A stretch of 64,000 nucleotides of DNA, from assembly GCA_032719365.1 (NCBI GenBank), contig CM064862.1, positions 87,470,503-87,534,502 of the forward strand, given 5' to 3'. Each line of letters starts with the position of its first letter. Position 1 is the first letter of the stretch. A program made the translations under genes and the position numbers. Below the pieces are notes generated by a model that did not search any database, was not told the origin of the DNA, and saw nothing but the letters and a program-made list of their open reading frames with translations. This DNA is from Prinsepia uniflora. Its lineage: Eukaryota; Streptophyta; Magnoliopsida; Rosales; Rosaceae. This document shows, in pieces, positions 47,161 to 59,979 of the stretch.

Positions 47161-47964
47161 GCTGTGGCCACTGTTGGGTTTTCCTCGACCTCAGTAGCAT
47201 CCTCCCATCCTCCAAAACGTTTGACAGCCCTCAAAATCCATCCTTACATTTTTTTTACTCGAAACTCACTGTCTCGGCTTTCCCCGGCCACCGTCCCCAA
47301 TGGTCTACCCTGATGGCCTAGTCGTCATCAACTCAAGCTCCTCACTCACTCTCATTCACACACTAACCACAACTGAAGAGAAATGAATGGCTCATATAGG
47401 ATGGGTTGCACGGTTAATGTTTTCTCGCGGGTTAAAGAAAAGAATTGAAGAAAATGATAAAGATGATGGAGATGGAGGGTGGGGATGAGAGAATTGAAGG
47501 AGAGATGAACGGTGAGATGAGAGATGAATAATATATCTATATATATATATATATATATATAATTAGCCAATGGGACAAGATCCTTATTTTATGGGAAGCC
47601 ACCTATGGAATGAGTGACAAGTGTCACTCATCTAAGGGCCCCACACAAAATATCAGCCAATCAGATTTAATTATCATTTAACGCGAATTCTGAGACGTTA
47701 AATTCCCGATTTTGATCCTGTGATCATAAATTATTCGTTCGATGTCCAATTTCGACGTACTCATAGCATCTCGATCTACGTAACGGTTCTCGGTCCTTAT
47801 ATGTTTGACGCCTCGAGTCAAAAGTCAACATTTTGACCAAGTCTAGTGGCAAAACGATCACTTTACACCGTCCGTTTGAATTCACTCAACTAATCCTTGA
47901 ATAGTCATATTAATTCCATAATTAAATAATATTTAATCCTAATATTTGGGACGAGTCGTTACAA

Positions 47965-48311
47965 TTCTGGTTCCGTGTGGACCTTTTCCATGTATGATCA
48001 AGAAATGGGAGGCCTTGTCTGTCGACTCGGCAGCAACGGTATCATTTTCTTTCCCAGTCGTATCTAGTAGGCGCTCAGCACCCTTGGCGCAGTCGGCTAC
48101 AACCCTTTCGGCTCCGTGAGCTCCCTCCTGAACACGACGAGTAGCCATCTTGGCCTGAGTAGTTTTCAACTGTGCCATCATGTTGGTGTATTGTCCACTC
48201 ATGTCGTGTTGTAGCATTTCTAGCGCTCGGGCTACGTCGGGGGATGTCCCTCGACACCCAATCCACTTATGCGGGTGTGATTTCGCCGTTCATGTGATTT
48301 CGGCGTCAAAC
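47965..48311 (-). pseudogene. Truncated retroelement leader/gag-start fragment
   Basis: On minus, the sequence runs from a PBS-like GTTTGACGCCGAAATCAC (48293-48311) through a short frame with Met at 48217, MLQHDMSGQYTNMMAQLKTT, a glutamine/alanine-rich helix as in many gag N-termini. The frame is cut at 47964 where a foreign LTR begins. Assignment to gag is from position and character only. Confidence 0.45.
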
Positions 48312-48788
48312 TGTTGATGCACAAAATGTGCCAATTTTAGTGTGGAATCCTTCTCAGCCACGTGTTCTTAGACTAACCTACCAAAAGAGTGTAACTAGTC
48401 TTCAGTTAGATGTTAGTACCGGTGTGGTGCCGCCCTAAGGGTACTATGACGCCAAATCAGTGTAGGTCTGTGTGTGTAAGGAGTGAGTGTTGAATAGTAA
48501 TTCATAAGTAGATGTGAATAGTAAATGCATGTTACCTTCCCCCCCTCCCTTTTGTATGGGTGTGAGAGTGGTAATAAATGAGTTATTCTAATGTAGGAGA
48601 ATGCACATTTGCTGTGAGGCTGACACCTGTCTTGACCATGGATGGAGGAGATTTGTTTACATGTAAGTTGTAGATCAACCCTTGCTAGGGTTTGTTTTTT
48701 AAAGTGGGCTTGAGCCCCTTGAGCTTATAAGTATGTGTTGGGCTATAGATATTAAGCTTATTGAGTCTGGTTTGATATGATATCAACA
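48312..48788 (-). repeat. LTR (477 bp), minus strand
   Basis: Begins TGTTGATGCAC and ends GATATCAACA, perfect 7-bp inverted ends (TGTTGAT/ATCAACA). The inner edge abuts a PBS-like motif. Shared landmarks with 2666-3311 are a CCGGTGTGGTGCCG segment and TTGGCACATTTTGTGCATCA at the end (minus). Confidence 0.75.
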
Positions 48789-51437
48789 ATAATTTATATG
48801 TAAATGTTAAATTATATGTTTAAATTTCATTCTAGTTTTTATATTATCCAAATAAGAAACTTTACAAAATTTTAAAAATTAATTTCTATCAATTTAAATT
48901 TTATCATTTTATAAATTCTCGTTAATATTAAATTATAGATATCCCTTTTGGACTTTGGGGTTAGATAAGAAGTACCATGCTTTTCGTTTAATTACTGACT
49001 TCCCACTATTTATTAATTTCGTGCACCAAAAGAATCAAATTTAACTATTTTTATTTTTGTTTTCGTTTTAAGGTTAATATGTATGTGTGTGTATATATAT
49101 ATTTATATATATGAATCTTGTGTACCCAGTTGGTATTTCTATCTACAAAGGCATAATAGTCAATATTACAACAATGAAAATAAGTGGATTTATTTAAACA
49201 AACACTCTCTAGAGTTTAAGAAAGTAATTTTATTTACGGCACTGGGTTTCTTTGTTTTAGAGTATGAGTTGTCTGCATTACTGAATTAACTATAATTGTG
49301 TTTTCATAAAAACCCCATTAGGCTCCAAAAACATTACATATAAACTCATTTCTTTAATTAATGATCAATTCAAAGCTGACATTATCCTATAAAATAACAA
49401 AATTGTCTTTTTACAATAATATTTATAGGATTAGAATGATAATGTATCCGAATAATTATAAGGGTATTTTAAAATTTATATAACTTATATTATATTTAAT
49501 TAAAGATTTTAAATATTTTATAAGTTATATATAATATTTTTGAAAATTGAAATGTATTTGTGTTGTTTGATCCGAAAATATACCTAACGAAAGTTTGTCT
49601 TGCTGGACGCTGGAAGCCTTCTTCCATTCGCCGGGGCGACCTGTGAGAGGATAGGAAGAGTACTTCACACCGGTGGGGTGCCGATCTAGTGAACTCCTAG
49701 ACATCTTGAGGGGCTTAGTGGAGAGTAAAATAATGAATGTACCTTTTTTTGGGATAAAGTGTCATGTATTTATAGTGGAAGTAAATGAGCTGAAACCTTA
49801 ACAGTGTAAGGCCTAAGCAATAATTTGGATGTCGCCATGTGTTCCAGAATGTTAGATGGATGATAGCGATCTACTGGAGGATACAACCATATTTTTATTG
49901 CGGGAATAGATAAATACTCACTGATGCAAACCGTGATGCCTAGGAGGGCGGTCGGTAGTCTTGATTAGAGGTCGACTGGGGGTGCCTTGGTCGGCAGCCC
50001 ACCCCCTCGGGAGCCGGTCAGTCTTGATTAGAGGTCGACTGGGATTGTCCCAAAAAAAAAGGATGAAAACACAAATTTGGTGAGGGAGTAAGGGAGGGGT
50101 CCAATCTAGCGTGAGCGGTTGGTGGTTGAATCCTCACAAAACCCTCACATGCATTGGCATTGCTAATCCCCCCTGTCCACAAATCCAGTATGATTTTCAT
50201 TTTATTATTCTCCCTACTTTTCCAAGGAATCTGTGATCTTAAGCAAAAAACAACGATGAAACAAATGTTTCATAAATAACGAAAAAGGAAAAAAATTGTA
50301 CGTTGAGTCAAGTGTTGAGAAAAACTTTCCTGCGTTATTGAGATGGGAATCCAACCAGATCAAGAGGGCATCGTAATTGCATTCTCACTAATGAAGCGTG
50401 ACAGTGTTTGTGTATTGGTAACACAACTTTAATATATATTGAAAATAAATATTAATAAGACGACTATTTAATTGTATATTTTGATTTGAAATGGACCCAT
50501 TTCTAATTTTATTTACTAGAAAACCAAACAAATTCTATCTTTACATTCAACCAAACGGGTGAGAAAGAAAACAAAATGATATTTCTTTGATCAATTTCCT
50601 TGCCATATCATAAAAGTCTTTCCAGCCAAACACCTTGCTATTCTCAAAACTAGAAAACTAGAAAGAAAAAAAAAAAACAAATATATTAAGAGAAGATAGT
50701 TTTGTTTTCATATAAAAAAATCAAAAAATAAAATGACAAGTTAGTAAAGAAAAGCATACTCTTCATGCAATTGCAACGTCAGGTTCTAACTTAGCTATTT
50801 GTGCTACTTTTTGGTTTTGTTTATATTTCACTCATTTTCTGCATCCACTTAGGCGTGTATAAAAAAATTTCTTTAATTATTTTAAAAATAGAGAGAAATA
50901 AAAATTCAAAAAATAAAAAATAATTAAAATTTTATGTACAATGTTACTATTTTATTCATGTTTTTTAAATTATAATAAGGGTATTTTTCAAGAAAATTTT
51001 AATGAAGCCTTTTAATTCTTTTGCCTTTATAACGAGATAGAGATAACTTGTGCTACTTGAAAAATAGAAGAAAACATATACTCCCTTCTCACATAAGTAA
51101 ATGTGTACATGATCATGAATGTATAAACATTTTTACACAAATTATATATCCATGCATATCTATGATATATATGCAAAATATATCCATTGATGGTTGATTA
51201 TTATGTAGGGTTCACAAAGTATTCATGGTTGATGAATGGAAGATGATCATTTATCCTTCCCATATCTGGGACCAGTTGAATCCGATTGGATCATCATAAT
51301 TATAATTCATATCCGAGTGTGACTTGTCCTCTAAAATTAACCCTCCCTAGTCCGGCCTAGACACACTCAGATCCTAGACACACCAAAAATATCAACTGAT
51401 TTAAGAATCACACCACACAACAAATAAACAAAATTAT
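48789..51437. other. AT-rich intergenic region, no gene recognised
   Basis: Mostly AT-rich with (TA)n stretches near 49090. From about 49575 to 50060 the GC content rises and a TATA-like box (minus CTATAAATAC, near 49780) precedes sequence resembling an LTR; it has no clear ends. A direct repeat, AGTCTTGATTAGAGGTCGAC, occurs at about 49958 and 50021. The remainder (50200-51430) shows nothing coding. Confidence 0.5.
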
Positions 51438-52062
51438 TGACCGAGCAAGAAGGCCAGACTGACTGCAGGCCCAGTCTATTACCAAATGCCGATGAATCCA
51501 GATCAACCTTGGAGGCCCAGCCCTCTGCCGGCTTGGCATGTCGGCCCAGACCGACCCAGAGGCCTAGTCCTCTTCCAGCACCATGCCGCTAGCTGACTCT
51601 GGAGGCCCAGCCTCCGTCGGTCGATACGTCGATCCAGACCGACCTGAAGACCACATACTTCCGCCCAACACAAGCCCAAGGGGTCCAAACCCACTCACAT
51701 GAGCAAACCCTAGGGGGGTCTGGACAACCCCTCCACATGTCAGTCTCATATCAATTGACATTTGTCCCATATCGGGAGAATACAATTATTATATTCACCA
51801 CACCTATAAAAAAAAGGGTCCATTTGTAGTATAAAGGTAACTAAGTATTTACTATTTACAACTATTTTTACAATACACAATTTACCACTTACCCTATACC
51901 TTAGGCCGACCACTGACTTGGGCATCGAAATACCTTTGGGCTGATACCACACCGGTGCTTATACTCTGACCGACCGACCAGTTCCATTCTCTTTCAGCTC
52001 TACACAGGGTACGTGTCAGAGTAGCATTCGTTCCCTAAATTGGCACATTTCGTACATCAACA
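51438..52062 (+). mobile_element. Solo LTR (625 bp), relative of 2666-3311
   Basis: Ends CGTACATCAACA and shares ordered motifs with 2666-3311: GGCCCAGACCGACC, TTTGTCCCATATCGGGA, CCGACCACTGACTTGGGC, then CCACACCGGTGC, at similar spacing. Flanks ATTAT (51433-51437) and ATTAC (52063-52067) are probably a 5-bp target duplication with one change. The start (TGACCGAGC) is less certain than the end. It lies about 700 bp upstream of the TIC32-like gene. Confidence 0.75.
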
Positions 52063-52768
52063 ATTACAAATATAGTTTCTTACTCACAAAACCCACCTAC
52101 CGGCAGTTTCATAAATTCAAAACGGATTGTGAAAATGTGCTGTGAAAATGTGAAAAAGTAAATGTCCAATGATTGAGCTATTCTTCGCATGGTCAATTAG
52201 TATATTAGTAACATAAAATACATTTAATTTGTTGCCGGTCTATTAGGATATTAGTAACATAAAATACATTTAATTTGTTGGCGAGAATAATATCGATATT
52301 TAGTATGAAACCACCAAAAAGTATGATAGATATGTTTGAACCAATCCAAACCCTGATTCCTTAAGACCCAACTGGACAAGGTTGATGAATTCAGGGGTAG
52401 CAGAGAGAGTAAATTAATTAAGTAGAGATGGAAAGGCATTCACATTGTTGAGCTGTTGAGGGGTAGTTGAGGCTAATTAAACATGCAGTTTTTCACCGAA
52501 GAGCATTTAGTATTTTGTCAACTGGTAAGGACGTCAAATTAAACCCAATTTATCACCTACATTCAACCCGCCCCCATACTCCATATTTATTTCCCCATGC
52601 ATTTCTTACTCTTCATTTCTCCTCTCAACTTCTTCTCCCAATGCGATCTCTCCAGATGGTATAAAGAAAGAGAGACTTCTCGCTTCATATATGTACCTTC
52701 TCACAGACTCTCAGCCTTTGTGAGTTTCTGATTGGTTCTCTATCTTCATCTCTTGTTGATTTTGGAAA
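52063..52768. promoter_or_regulatory. Upstream region of the TIC32-like gene
   Basis: The 700 bp between the solo LTR and the start codon. A 61-bp direct repeat (TTAGTAACATAAAATACATT) occurs at 52208 and 52252. A TATA-like TCCATATTTATTTCC lies near 52580, with a CT-rich leader to the ATG (CTTCATCTCTTGTTG). Promoter assignment is inferred from position. Confidence 0.4.
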
Positions 52769-55519
52769 ATGGGCATCTTCTCATTAATCACAGGAAGGCC
52801 AGGGGCCAGTGGGTTTGGATCAGCTTCGACTGCTGAGCAGGTCACCCAAGGACTTGATGCAAGCAATCTCACTGCCATTGTCACTGGTCAGCCATCTAAA
52901 CTTAAGCACCTCATTCAAACATTTTTTTTATTTTTTTTTTTGTGTATTTTGAGGGATTCAAATATATGTTCATGACCATCAAAATTCAACTTTTGAAAAG
53001 TTTGGTTTCAGCTTTTGAAAAATTAATTTCAACCACAACGACCCATCTACTCCATCTAGTGTTCAGTAATTATCATGATAAATGTTTAGGTAGCTGTAGC
53101 TACGGCTAAGAGAAATTTCATTAAAATTTCAACCTACCCACCATTTTTCTGTGGCTGATTTGAGGATTGGTTATGTAATGCTTGTTGCTGATATTTTTCC
53201 GTTCTTTTTGTCCCTTCTTCTTTTGTTCCCTTCTGATGTGCACAAATCATTTCACTAACAACAAGTTATAGACAGAATTAATTAGACCAGATGAGGATAT
53301 CAACGTACACTATTGATATATAATTTTTTAATGCAAATCTGTGCTGACATAATTTAGTGTAATTTGAGGGGTGGAACAAAACAAAATTAGGTAAAGTATT
53401 TTTATGCAACTCACCAAGCCTACACAGAATTTAATATTTCTTGTTCTTATATTAATTTCTACTAGTTGTAGTCGACAATGATTTAACCATTGGAAGTAAA
53501 TAAGAAGATATATTGAATAGTACCAAAAAAATTTCTACGGCAAACTTCTAAATAACTTCTTTCTACCAAAACACATGGCTTTTGAATTAGCAAACTTTTA
53601 ATTTCAATTTCGGGTTGGTGCCTTGCAGGTGGGGCTAGTGGGATTGGGTTGGAGACTGCAAGGGTTTTGGCACTTCGAAGAGCCCATGTCATCATTGGTG
53701 CCAGAAACATAGATGCTGCAATTGAAGCAAGACAGCTCATTCTTAAAGACAATGAAACTGCAAGAGTTGATGTTCTCAAACTCGACCTCTGCTCTATCAA
53801 GTCCGTTAGAGCTTTTGTTGACAGCTTCAATGCCCTTGATCTTCCTCTCAACCTCTTAATGTAATAAAAATCAGATACTTCGATTACTGATTATTCGCAT
53901 ATTTACTGATTATGGATGTAGTAAACATGTCGTTGTGGTTGATCTAGTCTTAATCAATTTCATATTAATAGGTTGTTTATGTTGCAGAAACAATGCTGGT
54001 GTGATGTTCTGCCCCTACAGGCTCTCAGAAGATGGAATTGAGATGCAATTTGCAACCAATCATCTTGGTAATTAACTATTACCTTCTGATTGACTAGTTT
54101 GGGAAAAATAAATTGAAAAAATAATAGAGTTCTGCTTAGTTTTACATTAAACCAATCTCACATATTTTGCAGGCCATTTTCTCTTAACAAATCTTCTCCT
54201 AAAAAAAATGAAGAACACTGCTAGAACTACTGGTATTGAAGGCAGAATTGTGAACTTGTCATCAATTGCTCATCTCCACTCTTATAAAGATGGGATTCAA
54301 TTCGATAACATCAACGATCGAATTGGGTAATTAGAAATTACTTGAGTGAAAAAATTCTATCTTCTTCCACAATGATCAATCATAAGCATGCAAATAGCTT
54401 CACAATTCTAACCTCATAATTACTTTGTGTCTTCAGTTACTCAGATAAAAGGGCATACGGGCAGTCCAAATTAGCGAACTTACTTCATGCCAATGAGCTC
54501 TCTCGACGATTGCAGGTGATTCGTCACAACAATTATTACACATTGCATATAATATTAATATATTTACATCAAAATACGATTGTATAATGAGTTTCATATG
54601 TCGACACATGGTAATGCGGTAGTTGTGTACTCCAAAGTTATGGCTCCCCACAAAAATTAAGATTATTCAATTCCTCATTTGGGTAAATGAAGTTTTAGGG
54701 TCCATAGATAAGACGTGTACCTCAAATTAACAAAGTATAATAGGACCTCATATGTGTAAAATAAAGACTTCTCTTCCTCTCTGCCCCCAAAAGATTTTTC
54801 CTCTTGGTACGATGAACAAAATTGCCAAAGAAAAATGAAAACTATTGTCTTCAATGGGAAAAAAAAATTTCACCACACTATCCTATCATGTCCGGCCCTA
54901 CCTAAAAAAAAAAAGAACTTATATATAATGAAATTTTCTGTGTGTTACTTGGGCCGGACAGATGATGAAGATGTGGGGCGGGGCCTACCAAATAATTAAG
55001 ATACATGGGAGGGAAATGTAGTATGTATTGGTTAATTGTCTTTGTGTGCAGGAAGAAGGTGTGAACATAACAGTCAACTGTGTCCACCCAGGATTGATCA
55101 TGACACCTCTCATGAGGCATTCTCCTCTTATGATGAGTACGATCCCATAATCCTTATGCAGATTTCTAGTATCCCTTCCCAACCAAAATTTAGATTTATC
55201 TTTTTTATGCAGGAATTTTGAAATTGTTCACCTTTTGCTTGTGGAAGAATGTTCCTCAGGTGATTAATCCTTGATTTGAACTTTTAACAGAAGGCTGAAA
55301 ATTGACGAAGGCAGCAATTAATCTTTTTTTTTTTTTAATCTGCAGGGAGCTTCCACAACATTGTATGTAGCTCTGCACCCAAAACTGAAGGGTGTGACGG
55401 GAAAATATTATGCGGATTGCAATGAGATGAAGCCAAGCTCATATGCTAGTGACATAAAGTTGGCTAAAAAACTGTGGGATTTCAGCAACAAGTTGATTGA
55501 TGGAGCTTCCAAAAGCTGA
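52769..55519 (+). CDS. Short-chain dehydrogenase/reductase, TIC32-like, 8 exons
   Basis: Spliced CDS: 52769-52886, 53629-53860, 53988-54067, 54173-54326, 54437-54515, 55052-55136, 55213-55259, 55346-55519; 969 nt, 322 residues, all introns GT-AG and in phase. The protein begins MGIFSLITGRPGASGFGSAS. Classical SDR features: cofactor motif TGGASGIG (residues 39-46), NNAGV (118-122), Ser174 in VNLSS, catalytic YGQSK (Tyr202, Lys206), HPG in the NCVHPG segment. The length and sequence resemble plant TIC32 and related reductases; the founding member is an NADPH-dependent component linked to the chloroplast inner envelope import machinery. The substrate of this one is unknown, and TIC32-like SDRs form a large family. 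A damaged tandem copy follows 580 bp downstream. Confidence 0.9.
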
Positions 55520-56099
55520 CTGAAAATGGGCCATTATGATGTACGATGTGAAATATTGTTGAATGGTTCATACTTAATTGTCATTTCATTGTTTCTACGT
55601 CAATATTCATTTTATTGTGGGTTGTGTTTATGTACGAAGTTATTTTAAACTTAATGAGTTTGAAAATGAACCTTTGGCTCCAAAGATAGCGAAACACGAA
55701 GAATACAAAATTTGGCGGACCAGACTTCCTATTTTTCTCCGAGGACAAATGCATAGAACCAATGTTTATTATTAAAATGATTAACAATGTAGAACATGAT
55801 TAAGACGCTAACAAGATACGATAAACGATAAAAACAAGGAAAGACAAGTATGATTTATGAACAGATGAGTTTGACAGTTGACAAAGCCGTAAAAGAGTGG
55901 TAAAAAAGGACACAAAAAGCTTCGCATCCATTCCATCCCCACCCTTGTTGACTGCTTCCTCTTTTTCATCTGGTGCTCTGTTTCCATTTGTTTATAAAGA
56001 AACAGAGACACATCAATTTGCCTCACAAATGCTGTTGAATTAAGGTCTGAGGTTTCTCTCTGATTTTGGATTGGTTCAATAATTTCGTGATTTTGGAAA
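55520..56099. other. Spacer between the tandem reductase copies
   Basis: Contains the 3' UTR of the first gene (TAATTGTCATTTC region) and the promoter/leader of the second. The minus frame at 55808-56176 has no known motif. No repeat or RNA gene seen. Confidence 0.45.
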
Positions 56100-59000
56100 A
56101 TGGGTTTGCTTTCATTGGTGACAGGAAAGTCAGGGGCCAGTGGGTTTGGATCAGCTGCAACAGCTGAGCAGGTCACTCAGGGAGTTGATGCAACCAATCT
56201 CACTGCTATTGTCACTGGTCAGCTCTAAATTCGAAATTTTCTCTTTCAAATCTGTTTTTTTTTTCTCCTTTTGTTTAGTTCATGGGATGTGTTCTTTATG
56301 TGTCGTTCTGGGCGCTTGATTTCACATGCATTGAATATGTTAAAATGTGAGTACATAGCCATGATTAGAAAGAAATTGCAATATAATTTCAATCAAGGTT
56401 AACATTTCTGATGAAATAAGTATTTTTTCCCACCTATCAGTCAAATTTAGCGAGCTCTCATGCGATTTTTAGCCTATGTTTGGACATGGAATTTCAAATT
56501 ACTAACCGATTTAAGTTAAACTAGTTAGAAATGCAATACAAAACATCGATTCTAAATGACTCTGTGCAATGAACTAGAGAGATTCATAAGTTACTACTTG
56601 ATAAGTTCTACTTGAAAATCTCGTATTTACGAATGATATAGGTGCTCCTTGATAGTTGGTGGACCATTTACATACGAATCTCTCGATTTAATTATTTGCA
56701 ATGGATTTTATAATTAACAAAGGAATGTTAAGTGCCTGTTGCTAATGATCATAATTCATGAAAGAAAATATCTAATTTGTCATTCCTTGTTCCACTTTAC
56801 ATGAAATTAACAGCAGTAATTATAATTAATTTCCTTTCTTTCTTGCAAATTACTGTAAATCTTTTCTGGTTTGACTCAAAATTTGATGTTGATGTTTGTA
56901 AAATGCAGGTGGGGCAAGTGGGATTGGATTGGAAACTGCAAGGATCTTGGCACTTCGCAGAGCCCACGTCATCATTGCCGCCAGGAACATAGATGCTGCA
57001 AATGAGGCAAAACAGCTCATTCTTAAAGACAACGAAAATGCAAAAGTTGATGTTCTCAAACTTGACCTCCCCTCTATGCAGTCTGTTAGAGCCTTTGCTG
57101 ACAGCTTCAATGCTCTTGATCTTCCTCTCAACCTCTTAATGTAATGAATTATATATTGGTTTATTAATCCATAATTTTTACTCCGGTGTGTAATGAGGAG
57201 TTGGATTCTGATTACAGATTTTTTTTTCCTTGTAGAAACAATGCTGGTGTTATGTTCCGTCCCTTCCAGCTTTCAGAAGATGGAATAGAGATGCAGTTTG
57301 CAACAAATAATCTTGGTATTAACTTTATTAAAAATAAATTCTATTTGGAATCAATTTCTTTTCTTTTTTCTTTTTTCATTTATATTCCGTTATTTATTTA
57401 CAGGTCATTTTTTCTTGACAAATTTTCTTCTTGAAAAAATTAAGAACAGTGCTAAAACCACTGGTGTAGAAGGCAGAATTGTGAATCTGTCATCGGTGGC
57501 TCATTCAAACTCTTAGGAAGACGGGATTCAATTCCACAAGATCAACGATCAAACTAGGTGAGAAATAATTTGTGTAATCTATATTTTTGCATAATGATTA
57601 TACATAATAAGCTACTTTAAGCTCATAATTGATGGACTTAATGTTTTGTGTCCCCACCTCAGCTACTCTACATTGAAGGCATATGGGCAATCCAAATTGA
57701 CAAACTTACTGCTTGCCAATGAGCTCTCTCGTCGATTTCAGGTAACATTAACATTTCTGTTTGCTTTATCTCTTAAGTCTAGGTTGATGTGCATTAGTGC
57801 AAGGACACATGGTATATATTTAATCACAATCGTTGTTTTAGCCAAAGAAGTGTTTGGACCATATATGTATTGGTAGGTGTGTGACACTTCATTATCCCAT
57901 ATGAATGTGCTTGCACTATATGATTGATAGATCTACATGATTTTCATATTCATTAGGATTGAAACTTGAAAAGGAAATGCAAACTTAAAAATATGTCTAG
58001 CGCGTTATAATAAACTCCAAGTGCGCCTCGATTTGCACACACAACCGACCCATTTCCCGCGATTCCCACTCCATTGCGAGACGTGTGCTCCATGCGGCTG
58101 TCGTCCTCAAGTGCTTCCCATGTAGTGGGGGCGGTTGTCCTTATGTACAAATTGATGAGCCTTCATTGTTGTGTGAGGGAAAAAAATGCATAAATAATCA
58201 TATCATTATCATATTAAACAGTAATTAGACAACCTCTCTTACCCATCAAGGTCATTGGTCCTCGAACTCGTAAATAGGGTCGTAAATGCGCTATACAAAT
58301 GTAGCCTTCGATCCATTTACGTACATTTATGGCATTTTGTTCATCGAAGAACTTCTTTTTCATAATTTAAAGTTCAAACATGTGGATTTGAAAGTGGCAA
58401 ATGGACACTGGCTTGCCTGCCGTGCCAAGTGCCAATGCCCAAAGCCGCCCATGTTGATGAACAAGTTGGGTAAGGAAGGTGCATTGAGTATGTTCATTAA
58501 CTTAATTATAGGTATTAAATTATGTACATGGGTGCCGTGCTGTGCAGGAAGAAGGTGTGAGCAATGTTACAGTCAACTGTGTCCACCCTGGATTGATCAT
58601 GACACCTCTCATGAGGCATTCTCCTCTTTTGATGAGTACGTTCCATTCCATCTACATTATAGTCTTATACATGCTTGCATCTCCCCAAATTTATACCAAC
58701 TATTATTTTGCACTTCCCATACATTGTTCACTATAGTTATAAATAAGAATGGATGTTTGGTTTGGGGTCTTCCCACCTAAGTTAGATTCTTTAGAAATTT
58801 TAAATTAGTTGTGTTAGGCCTAAGTTAGATCCGTTAGAAATTTTAAATTAGTTATGCACAACTTAATTAGCCTATTAAAATTCAGATTTAAAAATAAAAA
58901 ATAAAAAGTTAATTTCACACATATAGAGCATTAAACAGAGAAAGCAGCTTATCAACCCCCACCCAATCGAATATTCAAAATTTTATTGGGTTTTTTCATT

Positions 59001-59669
59001 CTCAAATATTCAAATCATAAAGTGTTACTTTCTAATATTAGTTTTAAATAAAAATTAAAAATATGGTTTTGGTTTTGGGAAATTGAGGGTTTCTCCTTTC
59101 TCTAATATCAAAGCATAAAGCATTCATGTTTAATTATGGTCTTTGTTGCCATTTTTTTTTTCTATCAAGTTTTTATTTATGTATATAGATACATTTGAGA
59201 GGTAAGACTCGTTATATCCCCCAAGTAAGTATACCTTTATGTTTATTTCACTTGTACCTTCAATCAAGTTTTTTCTATACCTAGTATATGAGTTTAATCT
59301 ATCTGAAAATAAAATTCAGAAGCCGTTCGTTCCCGATTATAACATATGTTTATTGGGTTAATGAATAACTATTATTTTCGCTTTTCATATATTATTCACT
59401 TAAGTTACAAGTACCACATGTGTTTATTGGGTTCATCTGGGATTTGTAGGAGTTTTAAGATGTTCACCTTCTGTATGTGGAAGACTGTAGCTCAGGGAGC
59501 AGCCACAACATTGTATGTGGCACTGCACCCAAAATTGAAAGGTGTCACCGCAAAATACTATGACGACTGCAACGAGACCAAACCCAGTTCATATGCTCGA
59601 GACGAAAAGCTGGCTAAGAAGCTTTGGGACTTCAGTAACAAGTTGATTGATGGAGCTTCCAAGAGTTGA
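56100..59669 (+). pseudogene. TIC32-like SDR, second copy, broken
   Basis: Aligned exon by exon to the gene at 52769: 56100-56217, 56909-57140, 57236-57315, 57404-57557, 57663-57741, 58548-58635, 59450-59669. Exons 1-5 match in length and phase; exon 6 is 3 nt longer. Lesions: TAG at 57514-57516 (codon 181) where the first copy has TAT (Tyr); one base missing in exon 7 just after 59450 (...GAGTTTTAAGATG versus GAATTTTGAAATTG), which shifts frame into a TAG; and intron 7 is absent, exons 7 and 8 being joined exactly. Cofactor and catalytic motifs (TGGASGIG, NNAGV, YGQSK) remain but the last lies after the stop. Only a 180-residue product lacking the active-site Tyr/Lys would be made. Confidence 0.88.
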
Positions 59670-59979
59670 TGAGGAACCATCTTGTACAATCTGTGATGCT
59701 TATGAATAATTTTACATATAGAATTTTATAACGTCAATTTTGACGAACGCCTCATAATTAGCTCAAGATTGATGTATGTGAATGCACTATAAACACCACA
59801 AACAACAAAGGATATTTTTTTACATTTTTACACTCATGTTTCTGTTTCATTCATGTTTTTTTTCATTTTTTTTAAGGGTATTTTACTATTTTTCAATTTA
59901 CATATTAGTAAAACAATAATATGTGTCATGCACCTACTTTAAAAAATTGGGAAAAACACCGTGACCCAATAAGCCCAAC
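59670..59979. other. Spacer between convergent genes
   Basis: The 310 bp between the broken reductase and the minus-strand membrane-protein gene; AT-rich, with poly-T stretches (59818, 59858) that could serve as 3' ends for both. No further gene. Confidence 0.5.

Larger units (their letters stand above)
46020..47964 (-). repeat. Gypsy-like LTR fragment (minus), host of a Cassandra element
   Basis: The right edge reads GGGACGAGTCGTTACA (47964), the 5' terminus of a minus-strand LTR. The left edge is unclear. The leader-like part (46200-47350) has Thr/Ser/Pro-rich frames on plus. A complete Cassandra TRIM sits inside; removing it rejoins ...GCACCGTTGT with GGCCACTGTTGG, a sensible continuous sequence. 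Confidence 0.6.
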
